Positions 40,796-52,712 are shown, counted from the first letter of the stretch. The stretch: DNA of 64,000 bases from Candidatus Peribacteria bacterium (GCA_023898485.1 CP060225.1:310001-374000); one strand, 5' to 3'. Translations and numbers: made by a program. Notes: generated by a model not told the origin, from the sequence alone.

Positions 40796-41035
40796 ATGAA
40801 AAACATAGAATATATTGTAGAGTGAATTAGAAAAAATGAGGATAGAAGAGATTTTTTTGTAGGAGAACTGAGTGATGTGTTACAGATTGAATTAAAAGAT
40901 AAATGAGATTTTGTTGATGAAAGTGATGGAAGAATTGTAACAATACTAGAAGGTGATAGCGTAATTGACAATATTATTTTTAAGTGAATTGATGATGTTA
41001 CAGTAGAGAAGGAAGATATTATTATTTATCAATAG
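40796..41035 (+). CDS. Hypothetical protein, 79 residues
   Basis: A short acidic frame (MKNIEYIVEGIRKNEDRRDF...EKEDIIIYQ) joined by three TGA glycines. AT-rich. It begins 11 bp after glyS and is followed 9 bp later by the NUDIX gene, so it lies within one operon. No family recognised. Confidence 0.6.
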
Positions 41036-41044
41036 AAATTACTG

Positions 41045-41485
41045 ATGTCACAAAAACATTTCTATGGAGCAGTGTATGGTATCCTAGAAAAAGATGGTAA
41101 GATTGCTATACTCCAAAGACAAAATACCTGATATTATGATGGTGGGTATTGTTTCCCTGCGTGACATATAGAAGAGTGAGAAACAGCTACCCAAGCTATG
41201 ATTCGTGAGATCGACGAAGAAGTCGGGGTAGTGGTAAACGAAGAAGATATCACTCCTATAGTGATTCTGCAAAGAATTGCAGATAGAGAGTATTTTGATG
41301 TATGTTATATGGTCAAAAAACGAGAATGAGAACCACATAACAAAGAAGAAAATAAGGCATCATGACTATTTCGGTTTGATAGAGAATCAATACCAGACTA
41401 CGTTGCACCTGAGGGCAAGAAATTTCTAGAACATTATTATACAAAAGGTGAAGAATTATGATTTTATATATTGAATCTTCAGTAA
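41045..41485 (+). CDS. NUDIX hydrolase
   Basis: A 146-residue protein with a full NUDIX box: GHIEEGETATQAMIREIDEEVGV (two Gly by TGA) following FPA, the G-x5-E-x7-R-E-U-x-E-E-x-G-U pattern. It hydrolyses nucleoside diphosphates linked to another moiety; the substrate is not deducible. About seven TGA codons break it in the standard code. It lies 3 bp before idi, which is also of the NUDIX fold. Confidence 0.93.
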
Positions 41486-41488
41486 TAT

Positions 41489-42040
41489 ATGACCGATGTT
41501 ATCCTCGTCGACTACGACGATAATCCGGTAGGGACAATGGAAAAGCTTGCAGCACATCAAGATGGATGACATCTTCATAGGGCTTTTTCTGTGCAGCTTT
41601 TTGATCGTGAGGGACGCCTCATGCTCCAGCAACGTGCATCTGGCAAATATCACTGCCCAGGACTCTGGACCAATACCTGTTGTTCTCATCCCACACCAGG
41701 AGAACATACGCCAGATGGTGCCACCAGGAGACTCCGCGAAGAGATGGGTATGGATACACCTATCCAAAAACTCTTCAATTTCACCTACAAAGCAGATTTT
41801 GAGAATGGTCTCACAGAACATGAGTTTGATCATGTTTTCGTGGGTCTAACCAACAGCTTTCCTCAACCAAATAGCGAAGAAGTACAAGATCGAAAGCGAG
41901 TATCATGGGAAGATCTCGATCGTGATATCCAAGAAAACAGCCAGCGTTATACACCGTGGTTTCTGATCATGGTGCGTAAATACAGAACATATTTTGAAAA
42001 ACGACAAGAGCTATGAAATTCTGTAGAGTGAGATGATTAA
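41489..42040 (+). CDS. idi: Isopentenyl-diphosphate delta-isomerase, type I
   Basis: A 183-residue enzyme that interconverts IPP and DMAPP. The active-site motif TNTCCSHPTPGE (catalytic Cys) and REEMGMD with the metal-binding glutamates are present, with RAFSVQLFDREGRLMLQQRA near the start. The frame continues through a TGA at 42014 to TAA at 42040. No mevalonate or MEP gene is in this window, so the substrate may be scavenged; a polyprenyl synthase lies at 46.7 kb. Confidence 0.94.
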
Positions 42041-42110
42041 TATCTTGTTGTATCTCTAAATTTTGATAGTATCTACATGACATATCTTTAAAATTCTAAA
42101 TACTTACTTT

Positions 42111-43865
42111 ATGCATAGAACACATACTTGTGGAGAGTTAAGAAAAGAATACATCGGAAACACTGTCACGCTGAGTGGTTGGGTCCAGAAACGTAGAGAT
42201 TTGGGTGGGATGATTTTTATCGATCTGAGAGATAGGTATGGTATCACTCAAATCACCCTCGATCCCCAAAGAGTGTCTCCAGATGTCATGAAAACTGCTC
42301 AAGAAGTCACTCATGAATGGGTAATCAAAGTCGTCGGAGAGGTCGTCGGGAGACCGAACGATATGATCAATCAGGACATGGCGACGGGTGCGGTCGAGAT
42401 CGTAGCGTCTGATCTACAAGTATTGAATCGTTCGAAAGAGCTTCCTTTTATGGTAGCGAATGATCCCAATACTAGCGAAGAAAACAGGTACAAACATAGA
42501 TATCTCGATCTGAGAAGACGTCCCGTACTAAACAATATTGAGTTCAGAGCGAAGATGAATCATTTTGTCAGAAATTGGTTTTCTAGTCATGGTTTTCTCG
42601 AGGTGCAGACTCCCCTCTTCACGGTCAGTAGTCCTGAGGGCGCGAGAGACTATCTCATCCCATCGAGGGTCAATCCCGGCAAATTCTATGCACTCCCTCA
42701 GGCTCCTCAGCAGTACAAACAACTCCTTATGGTGGGTGGTGTGGATAAATATTTTCAGATTGCGCCATGCTTCCGTGATGAAGATCCTCGTGCAGACAGA
42801 CATAGCTGCGAATTCTACCAAATCGATGCAGAGATGAGCTTCGTCGAACAGGATGATATTTTTGCAGTAGCAGAATCGTTTGTCCATGATCTTATCCCTG
42901 CACTGGTGCCGAATAAGAAGATCGTCGTAGATTTTCAGCAGATAGCATATCATGATGCGATGGATCGCTATGGAAGCGATAAGCCAGACTTACGTTTTGG
43001 TATGGAGTTAATCAATGTCACAGATATCTTCACGTGAGGTGAGATCTCCTTCTTAGCAGGACAAGAAATGATCAAGTGTATCACACTTGATGCAAAATAT
43101 ACTGAATCAATCAGTAGAAAAGTCGTCGAAGGATATGAACAAGTGGTGAAGCTCGCAGGTGCTGGATGACTCCCTCGAATCAAATGGGGGGATGAACTCA
43201 CTGGCTCAATCGGAAAACTGATCACTCCTGAGATGAGATTACAACTGGAAGACAAGACGGGTGTGAAGGATGGTGATATTCTCTTCTTCTGATTGGGAAG
43301 TAAAAATCTTGTAGCGAAAGTATTGAACAAACTCAGACTTCACCTGAGAGACGAACATCATCTCGTAGATGACAATCAACTCGCATTCGCATGGATTACC
43401 GATTTTCCTTTCTATGAATATGATGAGGGTCACGACAGACGAGACTTCGGTCACAATCCGTTCTCCCATATCGTCGGGGGTGTGGATGGTGTCAGAGATG
43501 TAGATTTTGCTGATGTAAAGACCAATCAGTACGACATGGTCCTCAATGGCTATGAAATACTGTCTGGATCCATCCGTAATCATGATCCTGAAGTCATGGT
43601 CGCAGCTTTCGAAAAAATTGGCCTGACCGAAGATGATGTCAAATCTAAATTCGGCGCGATGTACGAAGCATTTCAGTATGGCGCTCCTCCACATGGTGGA
43701 TTCGCATTCTGATTCGATAGACTGATGATGATCCTGACGGATGAGGATAATATCCGCGAATGCTACGCCTTCCCCAAATCTGGTCGTGCAGAAGATGTGA
43801 TGATGGGTGCACCGAGTGAAATAGATGAAGGAGAGTTGAGGATTTTAAGTATCAAGAACCTCTAA
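42111..43865 (+). CDS. aspS: Aspartyl-tRNA synthetase
   Basis: A 584-residue bacterial-type AspRS. The N-terminal OB fold has GWVQKRRDLGGMIFIDLRDRYG. The catalytic core has the motif QAPQQYKQLLMVGG, motif 2 CFRDEDPRADRHSCEFYQID, and motif 3 FGFDRLMMIL (Gly by TGA). The GAD insertion domain is present. The C-terminal region contains EFYEYDEGHDRRDFGHNPF. Whether it is discriminating for tRNA-Asn cannot be told, and no gatCAB is in the window. Confidence 0.96.
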
Positions 43866-43994
43866 CTTATTGTTTTACTTTGATTGTGTAGTTATAAGTC
43901 GCTTGGTGAGGTAGTTAAACGATGCCAAAGTGTTTTCAGAAGTACTCCTCATCATCTCTATGCTCTTGGATCCTTACCTTATTGTCCCTATTGT

Positions 43995-44438
43995 ATGAGA
44001 ATCCGATCACTTCATCCCTCCTATCTCGATGCCAAATGACTGGTAGCACTTTGGAGGGAGGCGCTCCTTGCACAGCATGTGCTCGCTGGCACGACCAAGG
44101 GATACAAAAATCATCCCCAGCTCGATCGTTTCAAAGAGCAGCCAGACCCGCTTCACGCCCTCAATACCTACCTCGAAGCCATCGTCGACGAGGCGGATGT
44201 CAGATGATATCGTTTCGATAGATCCAAAGTCGGAGAGACAGGAAATCCTGCACTTATATCCGTCACCGAATGACAGCTCCAATATGAATACGAACGACTC
44301 CTCCAGAAACTCTCCACTAGAGATCTAGATAAACACACGTTACTAAAAAATGAAAAAACAATCCTCCCCCATCCACTGTTTGAGATCGTCCCTGGACCTA
44401 TTGCTCCACGAGAAAAAGTAGTTGATTTTTCGTCGTAA
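43995..44438 (+). CDS. Pyrimidine dimer DNA glycosylase family protein
   Basis: A 147-residue protein with the family opening SLHPSYLDAKGLVALWREALLAQHVLAG (Gly by TGA) and NHPQLDRFKE, then YLEAIVDEADVRGYRFDRSKV. These are the conserved parts of the T4 endonuclease V-like glycosylases, which excise UV dimers; the usual first Trp after the start is Arg here. Annotation in the standard code would miss it. Confidence 0.82.
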
Positions 44439-44480
44439 GAAGTCTATGGTCATTGTAGATTTTATCTTTCTCTCCTCACT

Positions 44481-44738
44481 ATGAAACAGTGTCAATCATG
44501 CGGTATGCCACTCTCCAAAGATCCAAGCGGAAAAGGTGGCGGTAGCGAAAAAGATGGATCTATGAATACATCGTACTGTAGTCTGTGTTATGTAGATGGT
44601 ACGTTTGTCTATCCGGGCACCGATGTGCGCGAGTTCCAAAACAGAGTCGATCAAGCTATGAAAGATAATGGCTATGGCTGGCTGATGAGAAAACTCACCA
44701 GACGACAAATCCCACATCTTGCGAGATGGAAGAAATAA
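44481..44738 (+). CDS. Putative zinc-ribbon protein, 85 residues
   Basis: The start MKQCQSCGMPLSKDP and the later YCSLCYVDGTFVYPG give two Cys pairs (CxxC...CxxC) as in the small 'zinc ribbon 2' proteins. The C-terminal helix is GYGWLMRKLTRRQIPHL. No TGA. Its stop codon overlaps the start of the next gene by one base (TAATG), so the two are coupled. Confidence 0.85.
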   Translation: MKQCQSCGMPLSKDPSGKGGGSEKDGSMNTSYCSLCYVDGTFVYPGTDVREFQNRVDQAMKDNGYGWLMRKLTRRQIPHLARWKK

Positions 44739-45112
44739 TGATTACCTACAACGCACAAAACCCGAACAATCGAGCAAGATTTGCAGATCGTGACGAACAG
44801 CAGGATATCATCAGACGTCTGGATGCATTATTTTTGTCTTTCGATAATGTGAAGAAGGAAGACGCCAACCGGGCGCTCAAATATCATCTACCCAATGGCG
44901 TACGATGGTCGGTCAGATCACACCACAAGTACGTCATCCTCGGACTCTGTCAGGGGGCCAAACTCATCGCAGATGAACCACTACTGTGATGACTTTTTGA
45001 TACACAAGGGAAAATCATTGCCAAAATCTACCTCTCCTCATCCGAACAGATCGAACAGAAAGCAGTGCAGGCACTGGTGGAGAGGACGAGGCAGTTGCCT
45101 CATGGATACTAA
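44738..45112 (+). CDS. Hypothetical protein, 124 residues, coupled to the zinc-ribbon gene
   Basis: The frame starts MITYNAQNPNNRARFADR and contains a helical N-terminal part (DIIRRLDALFLSF) and a mixed core (HHKYVILGLCQGAKLIADEP), with a GG pair of which one Gly is TGA. The C terminus is helical (SSEQIEQKAVQALVERTRQL). No family recognised with confidence. One-base overlap with the gene before it. Confidence 0.65.
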
Positions 45113-45166
45113 TAAATTGACTTATTTATTACTAATATTTATAATATTAATATTTTTATTCATTCT

Positions 45167-45931
45167 ATGAGCATTTTACACCAACTATCTTCTACTGTTA
45201 AAAAGCTTTCTGAAGATGCTGGAGAGAAAGCCATCGCACAACACATGAAAGAACTTTCTCAACTACAAAATAATACCTTTTCAAAAGCAATAGTGGTCCT
45301 AACGTGATGATTAGAAATTATCAATAATCAGAAAAATCATACACAAAAAATAGTTACTGACTCAGTTGCCTGTATCAGAGAGAGTGCTGCTGCTAGATTG
45401 TATCATAGCATGATTGATCAATGAGAAAAGCCTGTTATTATCACTGCATGAGGAAACATATATGATGAAAGTAATACAAATACTATCCTTTCTCACGTTA
45501 TGAAAAATGAACTTATCAAAAAGTATAATATATCGACAGAAAATATTATCACAGAAGATCAGAGTATTGATACATCTCAAAACGCTAAATACAGTAGTAT
45601 GATATTGCGCTCACTATGAATAAGTCCTACAGATACAACGCTCATTACAAATGATTTTCATCTTGAAAGATCTGTCAATCTCTTTCAAAAATATTTTGGT
45701 GCTGTGGAAGCAAAAAGTGCTGAATCTATCTTAAAAAACCACAGTAACCACTATAAGAAAATAATGGAAAAATGGATCAATAGCGAAAAGCATAAACAAC
45801 TAGTAAGCACAGATGCCAAGATTCGTTATATTTATAAGATACCATGATGAGAAAAACTTATAGAAGCATTAGCAACTTTTTTTCGCCAAAAAAGAGAAGG
45901 TTACAACAACCTTCCAGTAAGAAAAATATAA
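45167..45931 (+). CDS. YdcF/DUF218-like protein
   Basis: A 254-residue frame found only with TGA = Gly (about seven). The DUF218 layout is visible: AIVVLTGGLEII, ARLYHSMIDQGEKPVIITAGGNI, then the conserved SIDTSQNAKYS, and TLITNDFHLERSVNLFQKY with the His-Arg pair. DUF218 proteins include SanA/YdcF, linked to envelope and vancomycin tolerance. No membrane anchor is present here. AT-rich DNA. It ends 17 bp before the convergent nitroreductase. Confidence 0.8.
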
Positions 45932-45948
45932 TAATATAAACAAGCAAC

Positions 45949-46593
45949 TTATTCAAAAAATATCACATCTTCTTTGGGGAGTCTGGCTTTGGGAGCGGTA
46001 GCATACTTATCGCTATCAGATCTATAACCCACTGCGATCGCCATCACCGTAGCGAGGTGCTTGTCATCCAAGCCAAGCACTTGATCAAATCCGGCTGGAT
46101 CCAATCCTCCCATCGGACACGCATCGACGCCGAGCGACGCACACGCACTGAGCACAAATCACGCTGCGATAGAAACCTGGTTGGCTGCTCGACAGGGAAG
46201 TTGATCACCGAGCATACCGATGATACCCATTTTCATCTGTTTGAGGCCATCGAGATCACTGGGCTGCTGACCGCGAGTAGCAACCGTCTCATCGATGATA
46301 GCATCTACCCATGCTTCGTCTACCTGTGTCCTACGACACAAAACGAGAAGATGAGACGCATCCACGATCTGAGACTGTCCGTAGGCATGGGTCTGGAGTT
46401 GTTTTCTGAGTTCTGGGTTTTCTACGACGACGAGTCCCCATGGCTGGATATTCGACGAGCTCGCTGCTAGATGGAATGAGTCCAGGATGGCGTTCAGTTC
46501 GATTTCATCGACCTTTTTGGTGGTGTCAAATTGTTTGGTAGCATATCTTCGGTTGAGGTTTTCGAGAAGTTCATGGGTGCTGAGAGTTTTCAT
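45949..46593 (-). CDS. Nitroreductase family protein (NfsB-like)
   Basis: A 214-residue flavoprotein. The N-terminal RRYATKQFDTTKKV and the FMN-binding SSSNIQPWGLVVVE are typical of NAD(P)H-dependent oxidoreductases of this family. The middle has AANQVSIAAGFVLSACASLGVDACPMGGLDP (one Gly by TGA) and the end carries KLPKEDVIFFE-like sequence. The start MKTLSTHELLENL is preferred to an upstream in-frame start. The substrate is unknown. Confidence 0.92.
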
Positions 46594-46623
46594 ATGAATG
46601 GTAGAGATAAGTGTAAAAATCAT

Positions 46624-46710
46624 CTTGTCATCCTGAGCTTGTCGAAGGATCTTTTACTATGTTTGCAACAAAGATCTTTCGATTGCGCTACGCTCCACTC
46701 AAGATGACAT
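46624..46710. repeat. REP-like palindromic pair
   Basis: Two inverted units (46624-46657 with GTCATCCTGAGCTTGTCGAAG, cut here to its core, and 46670-46709 ending CTCAAGATGAC) face each other across 12 bp. They resemble widespread intergenic TCCTTCGA...AGGATGAC repeats. A single related arm occurs at 20787-20810. Confidence 0.7.
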
Positions 46711-46718
46711 TGCGTGTG

Positions 46719-47738
46719 TTATTTTTTATGATCTATGGCGAGGAAATCAAGCAGTTCTGTCATATAAGTCACATACTCTGCATCCCAACTACCCTGCTCG
46801 ATCAGTGTGCGAGCTTTCTGCAGGTCAGTATTGATCTGGGAGCCGATGTGCTGTATGAGTTCATGGATGGTCACGAGTTCGTGGAGTCGTTCGCGATCAG
46901 ATTTTGTGAGTTTTTTCCTCCTCAGGGCGAGCAGATGCTCTCTCTCATCAGCCGAAGCGTGAGCCAAGAGATATGACCAGACGATGGTCTGATTCCCCTC
47001 TTGGATGTCCGAAAACTTGGTCTTGCCGTCATCAGCAGGGAGCCAATCGAGCAAATCATCTCTCATCTGAAACGCTACACCGATGATCGTGCCTATCTCA
47101 CTGATAGCTGCTACCTGTTCGTCGGTCGCTCCTGCGAGTGTCGCACCCAGCATCATGGGAGCGGCGAAGGTGTATTGGCCTGATTTGAGGTCGTCTTTGG
47201 TAGCGATGGTCATGGCATCCATCTCGCCATCGATATAGGAGTAGTGGATATCAAGGATCTCGCCGATGATCACCTTCTCTATCATGTCAGAGATGATCGT
47301 GCGAGCGGCAGTATTTTCGATCTGAACGGTCTCACTGACTGCCCACGAGTACGCCAAATCTCCGACCAGCATCGCCTGACTATCGCCCACATGATCGTCA
47401 TCATAGACCTGACGAAGCTGGATATGATAGGTCGGACGATGACGACGTATGAGTCCCTGATCGGCGATATCATCATGGATGAGTGCTCGGGTGTGGATGA
47501 GCTCGTTGATCACGCCGATAGACATCATCTGATAGACATCATCCTGTCCGCCACAGAGTTTGTACCAGAGGTAGACCATGTAGGGACGCAGTGCCTTACC
47601 GCCCTGGTTGTAGTCGTAGAGATATTCGAGCGAGGGTATGAGTCCGTCGCCGTACGTGTCGATGGTCTGATCGACTCTATCCTGGATATATCCATCGAAA
47701 TATAGTCCAAACTGTTCGGTAAAAGTGGAGAAGTTCAT
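46719..47738 (-). CDS. Polyprenyl diphosphate synthase
   Basis: A 339-residue all-helical enzyme with both aspartate-rich motifs: LIHTRALIHDDIAD (first, D-D-I-A-D) and FQMRDDLLDW (second). GGKALRPYM near the start is the conserved IPP-binding region. It builds allylic diphosphates from IPP and DMAPP, consistent with idi at 41.5 kb. The chain length cannot be deduced. No TGA is used. The upstream in-frame extension is unlike the family, so MNFSTFTEQF is chosen. Confidence 0.94.
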   Translation of the reverse strand: MNFSTFTEQFGLYFDGYIQDRVDQTIDTYGDGLIPSLEYLYDYNQGGKALRPYMVYLWYKLCGGQDDVYQMMSIGVINELIHTRALIHDDIADQGLIRRHRPTYHIQLRQVYDDDHVGDSQAMLVGDLAYSWAVSETVQIENTAARTIISDMIEKVIIGEILDIHYSYIDGEMDAMTIATKDDLKSGQYTFAAPMMLGATLAGATDEQVAAISEIGTIIGVAFQMRDDLLDWLPADDGKTKFSDIQEGNQTIVWSYLLAHASADEREHLLALRRKKLTKSDRERLHELVTIHELIQHIGSQINTDLQKARTLIEQGSWDAEYVTYMTELLDFLAIDHKK

Positions 47739-47812
47739 AGAAGCACAAACAGATAAAAGCTGTCTAGCATAGTAAGTAAAATAACAATCGATAACAACAC
47801 AGAATCCATACA

Positions 47813-48781
47813 TTATTCTACTGCAAGTTTTTTCAACTTATTATTTTTTCTTCCAAGTCGATAATTCCTCCGCTTTGATTTTAATCTTCTAAATTTTGAA
47901 ATTATTGGACATAAACAATAAAAGTAAAATCTATTTATTGGTGAAATTTCTTTTGGCTGATTTCTAAAATCATCTCATAAAGAATCATCAACATACTCGT
48001 GTCGATCAACAACACTCACTGAAACTAACTTAATAGATCAGAATACTCAATTTCCATTAGCAATATGATAATTAATAAAATCCTCTAAAGAACTTCTAGA
48101 CTGTAAAGCATAATAAGAGTATGTAATATTAAGTTTTCTGTTAAACCAACTCTTGTTTGTACTTTGCCTCTCGTATTCTTTAAATGATCGTATAGATTTG
48201 TCTCCATTACTAAAAATACAATCAACCAAATAAATCGTATTGTATCAATATGATTTTCCATCATAGAAGACCCTAAGTGGTCTAAATAGGGCAACGCAAT
48301 CACTTCTCAATGCCTTCATTAAGGTTGTGTATCTTGGATTATTTGTAGTTGTTTCTAAAAATATTTCTCTCTTGTGTATTTTACTCTTAAGTAGATTTTC
48401 AGAATTATATCTTGTTAACCCTTCGGTATAAAATAAAGCAGGTGTATAATCTTGTTGATAAACCTCAAACGGCTTAATAACAATAGGCTTATCTTCAGCA
48501 TTCTCAATTTCGAAGTATAGATTATTTCAAATCTTTAGAAATATATTATATATCACTAATGCTCTATCTTTCTGATTTTCAATTGTAATTGAGTGAATAT
48601 ATGAGTTACCTTTGTCTGTGGTTCAAATACTATATCAGTATCTAAATTTATCTCATGATTTTAAATAAAAAGTCTTTACCGTATATATAAGAGCAATAAT
48701 TGCTATCACACAAGATCAAGAAGCAATTAGAAGACTTATACTCTCCAAAGAAGGAGATTCCAGTAAAAATCAAGATCACAT
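47813..48781 (-). CDS. Hypothetical membrane-anchored protein, 322 residues
   Basis: The frame starts MGSGFLLES with two TGA glycines and has one hydrophobic segment (LLIASGSCVIAIIALIYTV). The rest is soluble and charged, with regions such as ENQKDRALVIYNIFLKI and a C-terminal basic tail KFRRLKSKRRNYRLGRKNNKLKK. About nine TGA codons are used. AT-rich. Resembles no family I know. It lies between the polyprenyl synthase and the zinc peptidase, on the same strand as both. Confidence 0.7.
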
Positions 48782-48806
48782 AATGTTTGTTGTTTTATAT
48801 TAAAGT

Positions 48807-49625
48807 CTACCCAAACGTATTACACGCCTCGAAACTTCCTGACTCAAATCCTCTGGTAAATCGCTCTTTGCGCTGATCAGACGAGCCATGTGTCCGTGAC
48901 TCGGGCTGGACGTAGCCAGCAGTGGTCTCCTGGATATGATCATCTCCCACAGCTGCTGCTGCATCGATAGCTTCGTCGAAGTCGCCTGCATCCATGATAT
49001 CAGACACGGTGGATGCTCGGATACCTGCGAGGCAGTCTGCCTGGAGTTCGAGTGCGATAGATGCTTGGTTGTCGCCATAGGAGACTTGGTCGGTGATGCC
49101 TAGGAGGTGCTGGACATGGTGACCGACTTCATGTGCGATGACATACGCCTGTGCCATGTCACCTCACGCTGCTCCGAGTCTGTCCGTCAGCTCTTCGAAA
49201 AATGTCTCATCCAGATAGATCGTCTGATCGCTCGGACAGTAGTGTGGTCCGACTTGGGAGATGGCTCCGCCACATGCTGACGTGGTCGCTCCTCTGAAAA
49301 GGACGAGCGTCGGATCGACATAAGACATATTGCTCGCAGCGAAGGATCTCTCTCGCAGATCATCCGTCGATCACAGAACAGTAGAGACGAAGGTCTCGTA
49401 CTCATCGACCCCATCATACTCTGATGTGTCGTCGGATGTGATGGGTGTCTGACTACTCTCTTGCATCGTGTCTCGAAGTTCAACTGCTTGATCCGTGCCG
49501 CCGAAATAGCCCACTGCCAGGATGAGCAGGACGCCTGCTATCGAAATCCCACCCACACGTGTCATGGTGGATCATCTTCTGTCTTGGACAGTACCTCTGG
49601 AGCTGATCTTGTCTCGGTTTGCCAT
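48807..49625 (-). CDS. Neutral zinc metallopeptidase (YpfJ-like)
   Basis: A 272-residue protein with an N-terminal membrane anchor (VGGISIAGVLLILAVGYFGG) after a short basic head. The zincin motif is YVIAHEVGHHVQHLLG and the third ligand is the Glu in ALELQADCLAGI. FFEELTDRLGA and the SACGGAISQVGPHYCPSDQTIYLD segment before it are standard for the family. The catalytic residues are all present. TGA gives Gly at two points. Confidence 0.93.
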
Positions 49626-49698
49626 GCTGTGATGTGGGGTATAAAACAGATCATACTCTACGGATTATGATTGCAATCACATAGATAAATGTAAGAAA

Positions 49699-51774
49699 TT
49701 ATCCTGCCAATTTCTTCCCCTCCAATGGCTTTTTCTTGACTGGTGTTTTCTTTTTGGTGATAGTTTTTTTGGCTTTTGCTGCTTCTCTTTCCTCCTTGCT
49801 TATAAGTTTCTCGTAATCAGCAAGCATGACATCTGCCTGAGAGATATCTTCCATAAGAGTTTCGAACTCCTCCTTCGTCAAGTACTCTTTCGCCTTCAGG
49901 ACATCTGCCATGCGATCGATGTCTGCTTTATGTTTTTGGAGGATTTTTTTGGACTCATCATAACATTCCATAAGATAGCCTTTTATCTTGCTGTCGATGA
50001 GTTCGCCTGTCTTCTCTGAATATGGCTTGAACATGGTATAATTGTCTTTGTCCTTGTCCCAGTACATGACAGGGCCGAGGTCGGCATCCATACCATATTT
50101 GGCGACCATGTCGGAGATGATACGAGTCGCACGTTCGAAGTCATTGGATGCGCCTGTCGTGATATTATCAAAACCGAACCAGACTTCTTCTGCTGCGCGT
50201 CCTCCGAGCAATGAGATCACTTCGTGGAGCATTTTGGTCTTGGAGTAGAGGTGAGTATCTTCCTCAGATGATTTCCACGTAAGACCGAGCGCCTGTCCAC
50301 GAGAGACGATCGAGATTTTCTCTACTTGATCTGCTTCATCCAATACGTGGGCTGTGACTGCATGTCCTAACTCATGATAAGTGACGATGTTGCGCTCTTT
50401 TTCGTTGAGTGTTCTGTTTTTCTTTTCTGGTCACATGAGGTGTTTTTCAAGTGCGTACTCGAAATCCTGTGGCGTGATTTCTTTGCGGCCATCTTTGGCG
50501 AGTTTGAGTGATGCTTCATTGACGACGTTTTCGATATCTGCACCGACAAACCCACTAATCCTACGAGCGATACCCTCGGTATCGACGTCTTTGGTGACTT
50601 TTTTGTCTTTGAGATAGTATTGTAAGATAGCAAGTCTCTCTTCGTAGGTCGGCCTACTGACCATGATCTTACGATCAAAACGTCCCGCACGAGTGAGTGC
50701 TGGATCCAAGATATCAGGGCGGTTGGTTGCTGCGATCACGACGACAGAGGTATTGGGTGTGAATCCGTCCATTTCGGTCAGGATCTGGTTCACGATTTCT
50801 TCTTGTCACTGGTGATGACCTCCGACTCCTGAGCCACGACTTTTACCGAATGCATCGATCTCATCGATGAAGATGATCGCTTTGCCGAGTTTCTTCGCTT
50901 TTTCGAAGAGAGTGCGGACTTTTTCAGAACCAACTCCGACGAACATCCCCATAAATTCTGCACCTGAACTGTAGAGAAAAGGTACATTGGACTCCCCTGC
51001 TACTGCACGAGCGAGTAATGTCTTACCGGTACCTGGCTGACCATAGAGCAAGACACCTTTGGGTGTGCGAGCTCCGACTTCGTGGTATTTTTTGGGATTT
51101 TTGAGATAGTCGACGACCTCCATGAGTTCTTCTTTGACTTCGTCCATACCTGCTACGTCTGCAAACTTGGTCTTGGATTGGGTCTGGTCATTGAGTGTTC
51201 CGATTTTGAGATTGAATGGGAGGGCACCTGCACCCTTACCCATACCACGCATCGCGAAGAAGAGGAATCCAAACAGGAGCAACATAGGTCCCCAATTGAT
51301 GAGGAAATCCACAAAGAAGCTTCATTGAGTAAACGATGCAACGAAAATAGTCTCATCAGACGCCGGGTCGATGCCCAGATCTGTGATGGTCGTCTGGAGT
51401 GGTTTTTCGGTCGTCTGGACGGTATACATCTCGCTATCTCCCTGGAGGAATGAGTCCAAAAATCCAAATGATGAACTAGTGCCACCTGTTGCTACCACGA
51501 AACCGCGGAGATTCGTCTCATCGATGAGCTCTACTCTCTCGTATGAGTCTGACTGATAGTTTTGGAGGAATTCATTGAGTGTGACAGCTTCGGTTGTAGC
51601 AATCTGTTTATCGGAGATGAGCACAGAATCAGACGTTGATCATGAGAGCAGGTTGATTAGTATATAACCACCCAGAATAACTAGAGCAATAAATCGTCGA
51701 CTTTGATATAGTGACTGTTTTTTGTTCTTCTTAGAAAAAGAGAAGGGATTGGATGATTTTTTCTTAGTGGCCAT
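49699..51774 (-). CDS. ftsH: ATP-dependent membrane zinc protease FtsH
   Basis: A 691-residue membrane AAA protease that degrades misfolded membrane proteins. Two N-terminal membrane segments flank a periplasmic domain (LVILGGYILINLL and FLINWGPMLLLFGFLFF). The AAA module shows Walker A GQPGTGKTLLARAVAGE, Walker B IIFIDEIDAFG, and the second region of homology ATNRPDILDPALTRAGRFDR. The protease site is TYHELGHAVTAH. The C-terminal tail is Lys-rich. TGA supplies Gly at four sites, one in the loop before QEEIVNQIL. Confidence 0.97.
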
Positions 51775-51848
51775 GAAATATGTGAATGCTAAAATATGCA
51801 GTCTCGGGTATAGTGAAACTGTAGGGGAAGGCAAGAGGAGAAGATATA

Positions 51849-52697
51849 TTATTTCTCTGACTGAATTACTTGCCTCTCTTCAGTTGGTAGCTTAATTTCC
51901 TCACTATGATTATTGTTCTGTTTATCTAAATCATCTGTTTCCTTATCCGTCAAAAGTCTAATATCATACGCTAAAATATCATATAGGTCAGTGCCTTTAT
52001 TTACTCATGTTATTCATCTTAAGTCGTACTTCATGATTAATTGCCCATTTCTTGATGTATGATTAGGTCTTAATACTATAAAAATATCATCTCATACAAC
52101 ATCAATCAAATCTTCAGTCACTGCTCAAGTCACTTTTACTGGCCATCATTTATAAGCTATCGTACGCACTAACTCATTCTCATCATCTGGGTTTACATCT
52201 CGATTACCATTCCACGACAAAGGGACTACTCTATATTCTAAATCAAAATCGTATTTATTCATAAATCACACTATTAAATTGTTTGGTAATTGTATTCATC
52301 CTTCAAGATAACCTCCTTCTGTTTCATTATCATTCATTTTTTGTTGTGAGATATCATTCCATCCTTGTACATACAGGCTACCTTCATCATCTATCACAAG
52401 GGCAAATTTATCTACAATAAAATCACTCCTGTATCAGTAAATATAGTCCTTCTTATATCAAAAGATGTTATATCCTTGCTTTATATCTTCACATACATTC
52501 TCAAAAAAATCATCACCTGTCATGCCATTTTGTTGTTGTTTTATTATTTGTTCATATAAATTATCTAGTCTATTAAGAAGTGATTCTGGATATCCATCTT
52601 CCATGCGTATTTTATTAATATTTTTTATGATAGTGTTAACATCAATTTGATTTATATCACCTTCCCTCTCTTCAGAAAATCACAAAGCATTACTCAT
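51849..52697 (-). CDS. Hypothetical protein, 282 residues
   Basis: The frame (MSNALGFSEEREGDINQID...) holds about ten TGA glycines and no membrane segment. A mixed alpha/beta middle includes YRSDFIVDKFALVIDDEGSLYVQGW and LEYRVVPLSWNGNRDVNPDDE; the C-terminal tail is polar. No family is recognised. It begins 15 bp after the mutY stop on the same strand, so it is probably the second gene of that operon. Confidence 0.65.
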
Positions 52698-52712
52698 CTT
52701 TTCTAGCCATAA

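Noticed and set aside
43922..44221. Plus-strand ORF MPKCFQKYSSSS...
   Set aside because: Wrong frame. The frame at 43995 gives a recognisable pyrimidine-dimer glycosylase with conserved residues.
20787..46710. REP-like units as IS ends
   Set aside because: Short palindromic intergenic units without any transposase or target duplication. Treated as dispersed repeats.
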